NCBI RefSeq assembly: GCF_014649655.1
Contig: NZ_BMTL01000016.1
Span: forward strand, 62,001 to 126,000
DNA from: Streptomyces humidus
Lineage (GTDB): Bacteria > Actinomycetota > Actinomycetes > Streptomycetales > Streptomycetaceae
Reading direction: 5' to 3'
DNA: 64,000 nucleotides
In this document: positions 41,282 to 48,972 of the stretch, piece after piece
Layout: each line of letters begins with the position of its first letter
How positions within the stretch are numbered: the stretch's first letter is position 1
Program-made: the position numbers and the translations under genes
The notes under the pieces: generated by a model
Database searches by the model: none
Seen by the model: only the letters and a program-made list of their open reading frames with translations
What the model was told of the DNA's origin: nothing

Positions 41282-42521
41282 AACCGTTCACGGTAGCTCC
41301 TGCGGGCACCGCGCCCGCGCGGGTGAGCAGGTCGGCGAGCCGGTCGGTGACCACTTCCGGGTGCTCCAGCATCACCAGGTGCCCGGCGTCCGGCACGAGC
41401 ACCAGTTCCGCGTCCGGCAGCAGGTCGGCGATGGCCTCGCTGTGCTCGCTCGGCGTGACCAGATCCCCGATCCCGGCCAGCACCAGCACCGGCCTCTCCG
41501 TGAAGCAGGCGAGCGCCTCGGTCTTGTCGTGATCGGAGAACGCCGGATAGAACTCGGCGACCACGTCGATCGGTGTGCCCTCGATCATCCGCTCGGCGAA
41601 CCTCGCCACGGCCGGGTCCACGTCCCGCGAGGCGAACGAGTACCGCTTGATGATCCCGGCGAACAGGTCGGCGGTGGCCCGCCGCCCCCTCTCCACCAAG
41701 GCCGCCTGCTGCCCGAGGGCCTTCAGCACGCCCGGCAGCACCCGCCGCACGGCGTTCACGCCCGCGACCGGCAGCCCGAAGTTGACCTCGCCGAGCCGCC
41801 CGGAGGAGGTGCCGACGAAAGCCGTGGCGACCACACGGTCGCGGATGAACTCGGGGTGCAGCGCGGCCAGGGCCATCACCGTCATCCCGCCCATGGAGTG
41901 CCCGACCAGCACGATCGGCCCCTCCGGCACGGCCGCGTCGAGGACGGCCTTGAGATCGCGCCCCAGCTGGTCGATGGTGACCGGCACGCCGTCCTGCGTC
42001 TGGGCCCGGCCCCGCTCGGAGCGGCCGTGGCTGCGCTGGTCCCAGTGCACGGTCCGGACGACGCCCCGCAGGGCCGCCCGCTGGTAGTGCCAGGAGTCCT
42101 GGTTGAGGCAGTAACCGTGACTGAAGACCACGGTGACGGGGAGCGGGGCCTTGCGCCCGAACAGCCTGCGCCGCCGGTTCGCCGGCCCGCCCTGCGGCTC
42201 GGTCTCGTCGACCTCGTAGTAGAGCTCGGTGCCGTCGTCGGCGTACGCCTTGCCCGGGGCGCCGCGGAGCGCGCCGTACGGCCCCGCCGAGTCCAGGGCC
42301 AGCCGGGCCTTCGCCCGCATGCCGCGCCCCACGGTCATCCGCTCCAGGGCCACTCCCGCCGCGGCGCCCGCGGCGATCACGCCTATCGCGGCGCCGGCGA
42401 CGCCGGTCGCCCGCCGCCAGCCCCCGGCCGCCCCCGTGGCGGAGGCGGCGACCACCGCCGTGGCGGCGCTCGCCACCGCCTCCGCGCCGGTCGCCACCAC
42501 CTCCGCGCTGCTCTCGCCCAC
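41247..42521 (-). CDS. Alpha/beta hydrolase with N-terminal membrane segment
   Basis: A 424-residue alpha/beta hydrolase fold protein. An Ala/Gly-rich hydrophobic N-terminus (ATGVAGAAIGVIAAGAAAGVAL) may anchor it in the membrane. The catalytic core has VTVVFSHGYCLNQDSW, VHWDQRSHGRSERG, the nucleophile elbow VLVGHSMGGMTVMAL, an acidic residue around LAGIGDLVTPSEHS and the His in PDAGHLVMLEHPE. The substrate is unknown. It sits between alr and tsaE, a conserved place in Streptomyces. The GTG at 42521 is the first in-frame start. Confidence 0.88.
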   Translation of the reverse strand: MGESSAEVVATGAEAVASAATAVVAASATGAAGGWRRATGVAGAAIGVIAAGAAAGVALERMTVGRGMRAKARLALDSAGPYGALRGAPGKAYADDGTELYYEVDETEPQGGPANRRRRLFGRKAPLPVTVVFSHGYCLNQDSWHYQRAALRGVVRTVHWDQRSHGRSERGRAQTQDGVPVTIDQLGRDLKAVLDAAVPEGPIVLVGHSMGGMTVMALAALHPEFIRDRVVATAFVGTSSGRLGEVNFGLPVAGVNAVRRVLPGVLKALGQQAALVERGRRATADLFAGIIKRYSFASRDVDPAVARFAERMIEGTPIDVVAEFYPAFSDHDKTEALACFTERPVLVLAGIGDLVTPSEHSEAIADLLPDAELVLVPDAGHLVMLEHPEVVTDRLADLLTRAGAVPAGATVNGYGSTSSTAQPG

Positions 42522-42608
42522 GTCCCGCTCCTCCTCGGCCGATGTCCGTCACCTGACTGCCGCTTACCCGTCTCGTTGCGCATTCACCTGAGTCGGGCAC
42601 CGGACGCG

Positions 42609-43772
42609 TCATTCATTCACATAGACGCGGGGAACCCGCACCCCGATGCGAGTGACGATCTCGTATCCGATGGTTCCGGCCGCCTGTGCCCAGTCCTGCG
42701 CCGTGGGCTCGCCGCGGTCGCCCGGACCGAAGAGGACCGCCTCCGCTCCGGGCTCGGGCTCGTCGCCGCCGAGGTCGACGACGAACTGGTCCATGGCGAT
42801 GCGTCCGGCGGCCGTCCGCCACTTGCCGCCGACCAGCACCGGGCCCGTGCCGGAGGCGTGCCGCGGAACGCCGTCGGCGTACCCGAGGGGCACCAGCCCC
42901 AGGGTCGTCTCCCCCGGGGTCAGGTAGTGGTGACCGTAGCTCACGCCGTGGCCGCCCGGAACGTGCTTCACCAAGGCCAGCGAGGCCGCCAGCGTCATCA
43001 CCGGGCGCAGCCCGAGATCGGCGGAGGAGCCCAGCTCGGGGCCGGGCGAGACGCCGTACATCGCGATGCCCGGCCGGACGAGGTCGAGGTGGGTCTCCGG
43101 GAGCGTGAGCGTGGCCGGGGAGTTGGCGATGTGCCGCACCTCGGGCCGCGCGCCCTCCTTCTCCGCGTGGGCCGCCATCTCGTGGAAGAGGGCGAGCTGG
43201 GCGGCGATGGAAGGGTGCCCGGGCTCGTCGGCGCAGGCGAAGTGCGACCACAGGCCGGTGATCCGCAGCAGGCCCTCGCGCTCGGCGCGCAGCGCCTGCG
43301 CCACGAGCTCGGGCCAGTCGGCGGGCGGGCAGCCGTTGCGGCCGAGTCCGGTGTCGGCCTTGAGCTGCACCAGGGCCGGCCGTCCGGCGGCGCGGGCCGC
43401 CTGCTCGACCTCCCGCAGCGCCCACAGCCCGCTCACGGACACGTCGAGGCCGGCCTCGACCGCCTCCCGCCAGGGGCCGCCCGGCGTCCACAGCCAGCAC
43501 ATGATCCGGACGTCGGCCGGCAGGGCGCCGTCCGCGCGCAGCGCCAGCGCCTCCTCGGGCGTGGCGGCGCCCAGCCAGGTGGCGCCGGCCTCGACGGCCG
43601 CGCGGGCGCACGGCAGGGCCCCGTGGCCGTATCCGTCGGCCTTCACCACGGCCATGAACGCCGCACCCGGCGCCGTGGCGCGCAGGGTCCGCACATTGGC
43701 CCGCAGCGCGGCCAGGTCGATCTCGGCACGGGCGCGCGACGGGGCTGTGGTCAGGTCGGCAGTCTCACTCAT
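42609..43772 (-). CDS. alr: Alanine racemase
   Basis: A 387-residue PLP-dependent racemase that makes D-alanine for peptidoglycan. It shows the PLP-lysine motif AVVKADGYGHGALP, the domain sequences LKADTGLGRNG, IANSPATLTLPETHLDLVRPGIAMYG, LVPLGYADGVPR and GRIAMDQFVVDLG, and the Tyr general-base region VSYGHHY. It is in one direction with nnrE upstream and the hydrolase/tsaE downstream, a frequent actinobacterial order. ATG at 43772. Confidence 0.97.
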   Translation of the reverse strand: MSETADLTTAPSRARAEIDLAALRANVRTLRATAPGAAFMAVVKADGYGHGALPCARAAVEAGATWLGAATPEEALALRADGALPADVRIMCWLWTPGGPWREAVEAGLDVSVSGLWALREVEQAARAAGRPALVQLKADTGLGRNGCPPADWPELVAQALRAEREGLLRITGLWSHFACADEPGHPSIAAQLALFHEMAAHAEKEGARPEVRHIANSPATLTLPETHLDLVRPGIAMYGVSPGPELGSSADLGLRPVMTLAASLALVKHVPGGHGVSYGHHYLTPGETTLGLVPLGYADGVPRHASGTGPVLVGGKWRTAAGRIAMDQFVVDLGGDEPEPGAEAVLFGPGDRGEPTAQDWAQAAGTIGYEIVTRIGVRVPRVYVNE

Positions 43773-43852
43773 CGCGCCCAGTGTCTCAGAGCGCCCGGAC
43801 CGCCCTTCAGGTACCGGGCCGCCGCCCCCACCCGTGAACCCGGTCGCCCATC

Positions 43853-43912
43853 TTCAGCCCGCCCCAGAGCGTGCGGGCGTCGTTCAGCCCGCCCCAGAGC
43901 CTGCGTGCGTCG
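43853..43912. repeat. Two tandem 30-bp repeats between nnrE and alr
   Basis: Units at 43853-43882 and 43883-43912 share TTCAGCCCGCCCCAGAGC and differ at only two bases near the end. There is no coding capacity. Confidence 0.9.
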
Positions 43913-43976
43913 CCGAGGGGTGAGGAACGAGGGGTGAGGACAAAGGGCAGTCCCGCACACCTCACCCCCGTACGCG

Positions 43977-45431
43977 TCAGTCCCGTAGATCCCGGTCCCG
44001 TACGTCCCGCCAGGCCTCGGGGATCGCCGCGGCCACGTCGTGTGCGCCCACCGGTGCGCCGTGGGCCGCGAAGCGCCCGGCCAGGCCGTGCAGATACGCC
44101 CCCGCGCTCCCCGCGTCCAGCGCGTTCAGCCCGGCCGCGAGCAGCGAACCCGCGAGTCCCGAGAGGACGTCCCCGCTGCCGGCCGTGGCCAGCCAGGCCG
44201 TCCCCGTGGCGTTCACCCGCACCACGCCCGCGCCCCCCGCGTCCGCGACCAGCGTCGTCGAGCCCTTCAGCAGCACGGTCGCCCGGTACCGCGCCGCCAG
44301 CTCGCGCGCCGCGGCCAGCCGGGCCCGCTCCACCTCCTCGCGCGTGACGCCCAGCAGCGCGGCCGCCTCCCCGGCGTGCGGCGTCATCAGCGTCGGTGCG
44401 GTACGGCCCCGCACCGCGCCGGCGTCCGCCAGCCGCAGCCCGTCTGCGTCCACGAGCACCGGCACGTCGGCGGCCAGCACCTCCGCCACCGTCCCCGCGT
44501 CCTCCCCGGCCCCCGGCCCGACGACCCACGCCTGGACCCGCCCGGCCTGCTTCGGCCCCCGGTCGGACACGAGGGTCTCGGGAAACCGCGCGAGGACCGT
44601 GTCCCCGGCCGGACCGACGTACCGCACGGCCCCCGCCCCGCCGCGCAGCGCCCCCGCCACGGCCAGCACGGCGGCGCCCGGATAGCGGGCGGACCCGGCG
44701 GCGACCCCGACGACGCCCCGCCGGTACTTGTCGCTCTCGCCGCCCGGCGTCGGCAGCAGCGCGGCCACGTCCGCGTGCTGCAGGGCCTCCAGCTCGGGCT
44801 CGGCGGGCAGCTCGGCCCCCAGCCCGATGTCGACGAGCCGTACGGACCCCGCGTGCTCCCGGGCGGGATCGACGAGCAGCCCCGGCTTGTGGGTCCCGAA
44901 CGTGACCGTCAGATCGGCGCGGATCGCGCTCCCGTGGACCTCGCCGGTGTCGGCGTCGACGCCGCTGGGCAGGTCGACGGCGACGACGGCGGGCCCGGCC
45001 TCGGCGACGAGGGCGGCCAGCGCGGCCGCCTCCGGCCGCAGCCCGCCCCGGCCGCCGATCCCGACGATCCCGTCGAGCACGAGGTCCGCCCGCCGCACGG
45101 CCCCCTCGGCTCCGGCGGGCGCGACCGTGCGTCCGCCGGCGCGCAGCAGGGCCGTCAGCCCGCCGGCGTGCGTGTGGTCCGGCGCCAGCAGCACCGCGGT
45201 GACGCCCGCGCCGCGCCGGGAGAGCCGGGCGCCGGCGTACAGGGCGTCGCCCCCGTTGTCCCCGCTGCCGACCAGCAGCACGACCCGTCGCCCGTACACC
45301 CGCCCCAGCAGGTCCGCGCAGGCGGCGGCGAGCCCGGCGGCGGCCCGCTGCATGAGCGCCCCTTCCGGGACCCGGGCCATCAGCTCCCGTTCGGCACGAC
45401 GGACGGTCTCGACACAGTAGGCAGTACGCAT
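43977..45431 (-). CDS. nnrE: Bifunctional NAD(P)H-hydrate epimerase / ADP-dependent dehydratase
   Basis: A 484-residue fusion that repairs damaged NAD(P)HX. The N-terminal epimerase half (to about residue 210) has AERELMARVPEGALMQRAA, VVLLVGSGDNGGDALYAGARL and AVDLPSGVDADTGEV. The C-terminal ribokinase-like dehydratase has KYRRGVVGVAAGS, WVVGPGAGED, LVDADGLRL, LMTPHAGEAAALLG and the GTAWLATAGSGDVLSGLAGSLL active-site Asp. ATG at 45431 gives MRTAYCVETVRRAE. It lies between acpS and alr in the same direction, with repeat-rich spacers on both sides. Confidence 0.95.
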   Translation of the reverse strand: MRTAYCVETVRRAERELMARVPEGALMQRAAAGLAAACADLLGRVYGRRVVLLVGSGDNGGDALYAGARLSRRGAGVTAVLLAPDHTHAGGLTALLRAGGRTVAPAGAEGAVRRADLVLDGIVGIGGRGGLRPEAAALAALVAEAGPAVVAVDLPSGVDADTGEVHGSAIRADLTVTFGTHKPGLLVDPAREHAGSVRLVDIGLGAELPAEPELEALQHADVAALLPTPGGESDKYRRGVVGVAAGSARYPGAAVLAVAGALRGGAGAVRYVGPAGDTVLARFPETLVSDRGPKQAGRVQAWVVGPGAGEDAGTVAEVLAADVPVLVDADGLRLADAGAVRGRTAPTLMTPHAGEAAALLGVTREEVERARLAAARELAARYRATVLLKGSTTLVADAGGAGVVRVNATGTAWLATAGSGDVLSGLAGSLLAAGLNALDAGSAGAYLHGLAGRFAAHGAPVGAHDVAAAIPEAWRDVRDRDLRD

Positions 45432-45463
45432 ACGTCGAGTCTGCCCCGCCCCGCGCCACCACC

Positions 45464-45540
45464 CCACACGGACGGCACACCCCACGGCCACCGCTCCACA
45501 CGGACGGCACACCCCACGGCCACCGCTCCACACGGACGGC
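45464..45540. repeat. 32-bp tandem repeats between acpS and nnrE
   Basis: Identical 32-bp units at 45464-45495 and 45496-45527 and a partial third copy (45528-45540) end exactly at the acpS stop codon. The core is CCACACGGACGGCACACCCC. Confidence 0.92.
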
Positions 45541-45912
45541 TCAGCCCTCGGCCACCACCACCGCCGAGGCGACGCCCGCGTCATGACTCAGCGACACATG
45601 CCATCCCGTGACCCCGAGTTCGGCCGCCCGCGCGGCGACGCTCCCGCTCACCCGCAGCCGAGGCCGTCCGCTCTCCTCCACGTACACCTCCGCGTCCGTC
45701 CACAGCAGCCCGGGCGGAGCCCCCAGCGCCTTGGCGAGCGCCTCCTTCGCCGCGAAGCGCGCCGCCAGCGAGGCGACCCCCCTGCGGCCCCCGCCGGGCA
45801 GCAGCAACTCGCTGTCCAGGAACAGCCGTCGGGCGAGCCCCGGCGTGCGTTCCAGCGACGCCGCGAACCGCTCGATCTCGGCCACGTCGATACCGACCCC
45901 GATGATGCTCAT
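45541..45912 (-). CDS. acpS: Holo-[acyl-carrier-protein] synthase AcpS
   Basis: A 123-residue 4'-phosphopantetheinyl transferase that uses CoA to activate acyl carrier proteins of fatty-acid (and possibly polyketide) synthesis. Motifs: IIGVGIDVAEIERF (Mg-binding Asp), ARFAAKEALAKALG and WHVSLSHDAGVASAVVVAE. I use the ATG at 45912; a GTG three codons upstream (45921) is less likely. It is first gene of the acpS-nnrE-alr direction. Confidence 0.96.
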   Translation of the reverse strand: MSIIGVGIDVAEIERFAASLERTPGLARRLFLDSELLLPGGGRRGVASLAARFAAKEALAKALGAPPGLLWTDAEVYVEESGRPRLRVSGSVAARAAELGVTGWHVSLSHDAGVASAVVVAEG

Positions 45913-46059
45913 GCCGAGCACCCTAAGGCCGCGTCGTCACAGCCTGCTGCTAGCCTGCGGCGACTTGATCACGTCACGTCGGAGCACATTTTCACCGCCG
46001 CGCGCCCTGGGGGGCCAGCCCGCGCGCGCCGCGGACAGTAACGCCAGGGGGGCGGAGGC

Positions 46060-47046
46060 ATGACCAGCACCACCGACGGCACGACCAGTGTGGGACCGCC
46101 GAGTTCTTCGGGGCCGACCTTCGATCCGTACGACAACACACCCGAGCTGGTCCCGCTGCGCACCGCCGCGCAGGCCGGTGACTGGCCGGCCGTGCGGGCC
46201 TGGTTCGCGGGGCTCGGCTCGGTCGACGAGCTCGGCACCGCCTCCAGCCTCCTCGCCGACATCGCCGGCGTCGAGAACTTCCTGGAGCGGGCGGCGGCCG
46301 AACAGCCCGGCGATCCGCTGCCGCGCGCGCTGCTCGCCGAGCGGTACGTCTACATCGGCTGGGACATCCGCAGCGGCGCCCGCGCCCAGCACGTCTCGCA
46401 GGACCAGTTCGCCCAGTTCCACGACTGGCTCCGGCGGGCCGAACAGCTGCTGATCGAGGTGTGCGCCGAGCATCCCGACCACGCGCCCGCGTGGACCGCC
46501 CGGCTGATGACCGCGCGCGGACTGCAGCTGGGGCAGGCCGAGGCGCGCCGCCGCTACGACCGGCTGTCCGCGCACCATCCGCACCACTACCGCGCCCAGA
46601 CCCAGCTGCTGCAGCAGGTGTGCCCGAAGTGGGGCGGCTCCTGGGAGGCGGCGCACGGTTTCGCGCGCGAGTGCGCGACCGCCGCCCCCGACGGTTCGAA
46701 CTCCGGCGCCCTGGTCGCTCTCGCGCACATCGAGCGCTGGCTGGACCTCGACAGCGGCGAGGACGCGGCGTACATGCGGGGCCTGTCGGTCCGCGACGAC
46801 CTGCGGCACGCCGCGCAGGTGTCCGTGCTGCACCCCGCTCACCGGCCCGACTGGAACTCGATCGGCGCGCACAACGCGTTCGCGTTCGCCTTCTCGCTCG
46901 GCAACCACTGGGCGGACGCGGCCCCGCACTTCGCCTTCCTCGGCGACCGCGCCTCGGAGTCCCCCTGGCACTACCTGCCCGACAAGAAGTCGTCGTTCCT
47001 CAAGTGCCGCAAGGCCGCGCTGGACACCCGAGGAGGCGCCCGATGA
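46060..47046 (+). CDS. TPR-like protein coupled to the M16 gene
   Basis: A 328-residue soluble protein of helical repeats: LRTAAQAGDWPAVRAWFAGL, FLERAAAEQPGDPLPRALLAERY, LLIEVCAEHPDHAPAWTARL and RYDRLSAHHPHHYRAQTQLLQ. The pattern of paired helices with small/aromatic alternation is TPR-like. WGGSWEAAHGFARECA and YLPDKKSSFLKCRKAALD are distinctive, but I cannot name the family. The ATG at 46060 follows GGCGGAGGC. Its stop overlaps the next start (ATGA), implying equal synthesis with the M16 peptidase-like protein, probably as a partner. Confidence 0.8.
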   Translation: MTSTTDGTTSVGPPSSSGPTFDPYDNTPELVPLRTAAQAGDWPAVRAWFAGLGSVDELGTASSLLADIAGVENFLERAAAEQPGDPLPRALLAERYVYIGWDIRSGARAQHVSQDQFAQFHDWLRRAEQLLIEVCAEHPDHAPAWTARLMTARGLQLGQAEARRRYDRLSAHHPHHYRAQTQLLQQVCPKWGGSWEAAHGFARECATAAPDGSNSGALVALAHIERWLDLDSGEDAAYMRGLSVRDDLRHAAQVSVLHPAHRPDWNSIGAHNAFAFAFSLGNHWADAAPHFAFLGDRASESPWHYLPDKKSSFLKCRKAALDTRGGAR

Positions 47047-48818
47047 CCACGGACCTGCACAAGCACGACCCCGTCAACAGCACCGACGGCGCCGACAGTG
47101 CCGACGGCCTCGCCGCTCTGGACGGCCTGGTCGCGCACACCGTCGTCGACGGCATACCCGCGCTCTACGCCCCCGCCTCCGGCAAGGAGATCACCGCCGG
47201 TCTCTTCTTCCGGGTGGGCCGCGCCGACGAGACCCTGGCCACCGCCGGCCTCACCCACCTCGTGGAGCACCTCGCCCTGCACCGCCTGGGCCTGTCCGAC
47301 CTGCACTACAACGGCGCGACGGCGAACGCCTACACCCTCTTCCACGTGACCGGACGTGAGGAGGAGGTGGTCGAGTACCTCAACGGCGTGTGCGCGGGCC
47401 TGCGCGACCTGCCGATGCAGCGGCTGGAGACCGAGAAGGAGATCCTGCGCACCGAGGCGGCCGGCCGCGGCGGCGGCCCCCAGCAGCAGATGCCGCTGTG
47501 GCGGTACGGCGCCCAGGGCTACGGCCTGTCCAGCTACACCGAGCTGGGCACCTGGGGCCTCACGCCCGACCAGGTCCGTTCCTGGGCCGAGACCCGCTTC
47601 ACCAGGGACAACGCGGTGCTGTGGATCACCAGCGACCGCATCCCCGACGGCCTGGACCTCATCCTCCCCGCAGGCTCCCGCTTCCCCGCCCCGGCCGCGA
47701 CCAGCGCCCTGCCCGTCACGCCCGCGTACATCAGCGGCGACGACGGCCATGTCGTCCTCACCTCGGTGCTGCGCCGCTCCACCGCGGCGAGCGTCTTCGC
47801 CGACGTGCTCGGCCGGGCCCTCTTCAAGGACCTGCGCCAGGAGGGCGGCTACTCCTACTCCGCGGAGGCCGACTACAGCCCGCGCGACGCCGACTTCGCC
47901 ACCCTCACCGCCTACGCCGACGCTCTTCCGCAGAAGCAGGACGCGGTCGTCGGCGGCTTCGTCGACACCCTCGCCCGGCTGCGCGCGGGCCGCATCGAGC
48001 AGGCCGAGCTGGACTCTGCGCGCGGCAAGCTCCTCAAGATGTACGACACCCCGGACCTGGGCGCCGCCACCCTGCCCTCGTACGCGCTGAGCCTGCTGCT
48101 CGGGCACCGCATCCTCAGCCCCGAGCAGCACAAGGCGGAGCTGAACGCGGTGACCGTCCAGGACCTGCGCGCGGCCGCCGGGGAGGCGTGGAAGAACGCG
48201 CTCCTGCAGGTGCCCGGCCGGGGCGTCGACTGGGCGGGGCCGACGCTCGCGCCGCAGCGCTCGACGACCGCCGTCACCGGCACCCGCCACCAGTCCCTGG
48301 AGGACGACGACGTCACCCTGGTCATCGGCGCCGAGGGCGTGAGCCTGGTGACCCCGAGGGGCCCGGTCACCGTCCGCTACGACGCCTGCGCGGCGATGAC
48401 CACCAGGCCCGACGGCTCCCGCGCCCTCACCGGCCACGACGGCTTCTCGGTCACCGTGGAGCCCACCCTCTTCCGAGGCGTGACGCCGGAGCGCATCGCG
48501 GCACTCGACGCGGCCGTGCCCCCGCAGGCGAAGGTGCCGATGCCGGCGCGGGAGCCCGACCGCATCCCCCAGCCGCGCAAGCGGGCCTCCGCCCCGCCCT
48601 CCGGCGGCCGCTCCACCTGGGGCTGGACCACCGCGCTGTGGCTCGTGGGCCTGCTCGCGGCGGTCTGGGGCCTGCTCTGCGCGGTGATCACGGCCGACGA
48701 GGCCTCGGCCGCCGCCCCGGAGTGGGACGCGGTCGCGGGCGTCTGGATCATGGAGCTCCCGCTGGTCTTCGCGGCCTGGAAGGTGTTCACGGCGCGCAGG
48801 ACGCGCAGGCGGAGCTGA
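47043..48818 (+). CDS. M16 peptidase-like membrane protein
   Basis: A 591-residue protein of the M16 (insulinase/pitrilysin) family. The inverted zinc motif HxxEH is present as HLVEH (in GLTHLVEHLALH), and a candidate third ligand Glu lies in ETEKEILRTEAAG. The second M16 half has LFKDLRQEGGYSYSAEADYSP. The protein then has a beta-rich segment and two C-terminal membrane helices (WGWTTALWLVGLLAAVWGLLCAVI and VWIMELPLVFAAWKVF), which are unusual for M16. It is probably a membrane-tethered peptidase facing the cytoplasm. It is coupled by a 4-base overlap to the TPR-like gene. Confidence 0.85.
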   Translation: MTTDLHKHDPVNSTDGADSADGLAALDGLVAHTVVDGIPALYAPASGKEITAGLFFRVGRADETLATAGLTHLVEHLALHRLGLSDLHYNGATANAYTLFHVTGREEEVVEYLNGVCAGLRDLPMQRLETEKEILRTEAAGRGGGPQQQMPLWRYGAQGYGLSSYTELGTWGLTPDQVRSWAETRFTRDNAVLWITSDRIPDGLDLILPAGSRFPAPAATSALPVTPAYISGDDGHVVLTSVLRRSTAASVFADVLGRALFKDLRQEGGYSYSAEADYSPRDADFATLTAYADALPQKQDAVVGGFVDTLARLRAGRIEQAELDSARGKLLKMYDTPDLGAATLPSYALSLLLGHRILSPEQHKAELNAVTVQDLRAAAGEAWKNALLQVPGRGVDWAGPTLAPQRSTTAVTGTRHQSLEDDDVTLVIGAEGVSLVTPRGPVTVRYDACAAMTTRPDGSRALTGHDGFSVTVEPTLFRGVTPERIAALDAAVPPQAKVPMPAREPDRIPQPRKRASAPPSGGRSTWGWTTALWLVGLLAAVWGLLCAVITADEASAAAPEWDAVAGVWIMELPLVFAAWKVFTARRTRRRS

Positions 48819-48821
48819 CGC

Positions 48822-48877
48822 GCCCGCCCCGGCCGGGGCGGGCGGCGGGGAGCGGCCCGTCGGCGGGCCGCTCCCCC
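48822..48877. terminator. Strong tandem hairpins between M16 gene and glmS
   Basis: A perfect 24-bp palindrome (48822-48845) is followed by GGGGAGCGGCCCG (48848-48860), loop TCGG, CGGGCCGCTCCCC (48865-48877), a 13-bp perfect stem. They lie between convergent genes. Confidence 0.85.
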
Positions 48878-48907
48878 ACAAGCGGCTCACGAACGGCTCA
48901 CGAGTCG

Positions 48908-48928
48908 GCTCACGAACGGCTCGTGAGC
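48908..48928. terminator. Short hairpin downstream of glmS
   Basis: GCTCACGA and TCGTGAGC pair over 8 bases with a five-base loop, in a stretch of repeated GGCTCACGA units (48885-48930) past the glmS stop. Confidence 0.5.
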
Positions 48929-48972
48929 TGCTCACCGGCGAGCGGCTCACCGGCGGGCGGGCCGCTCACGGA

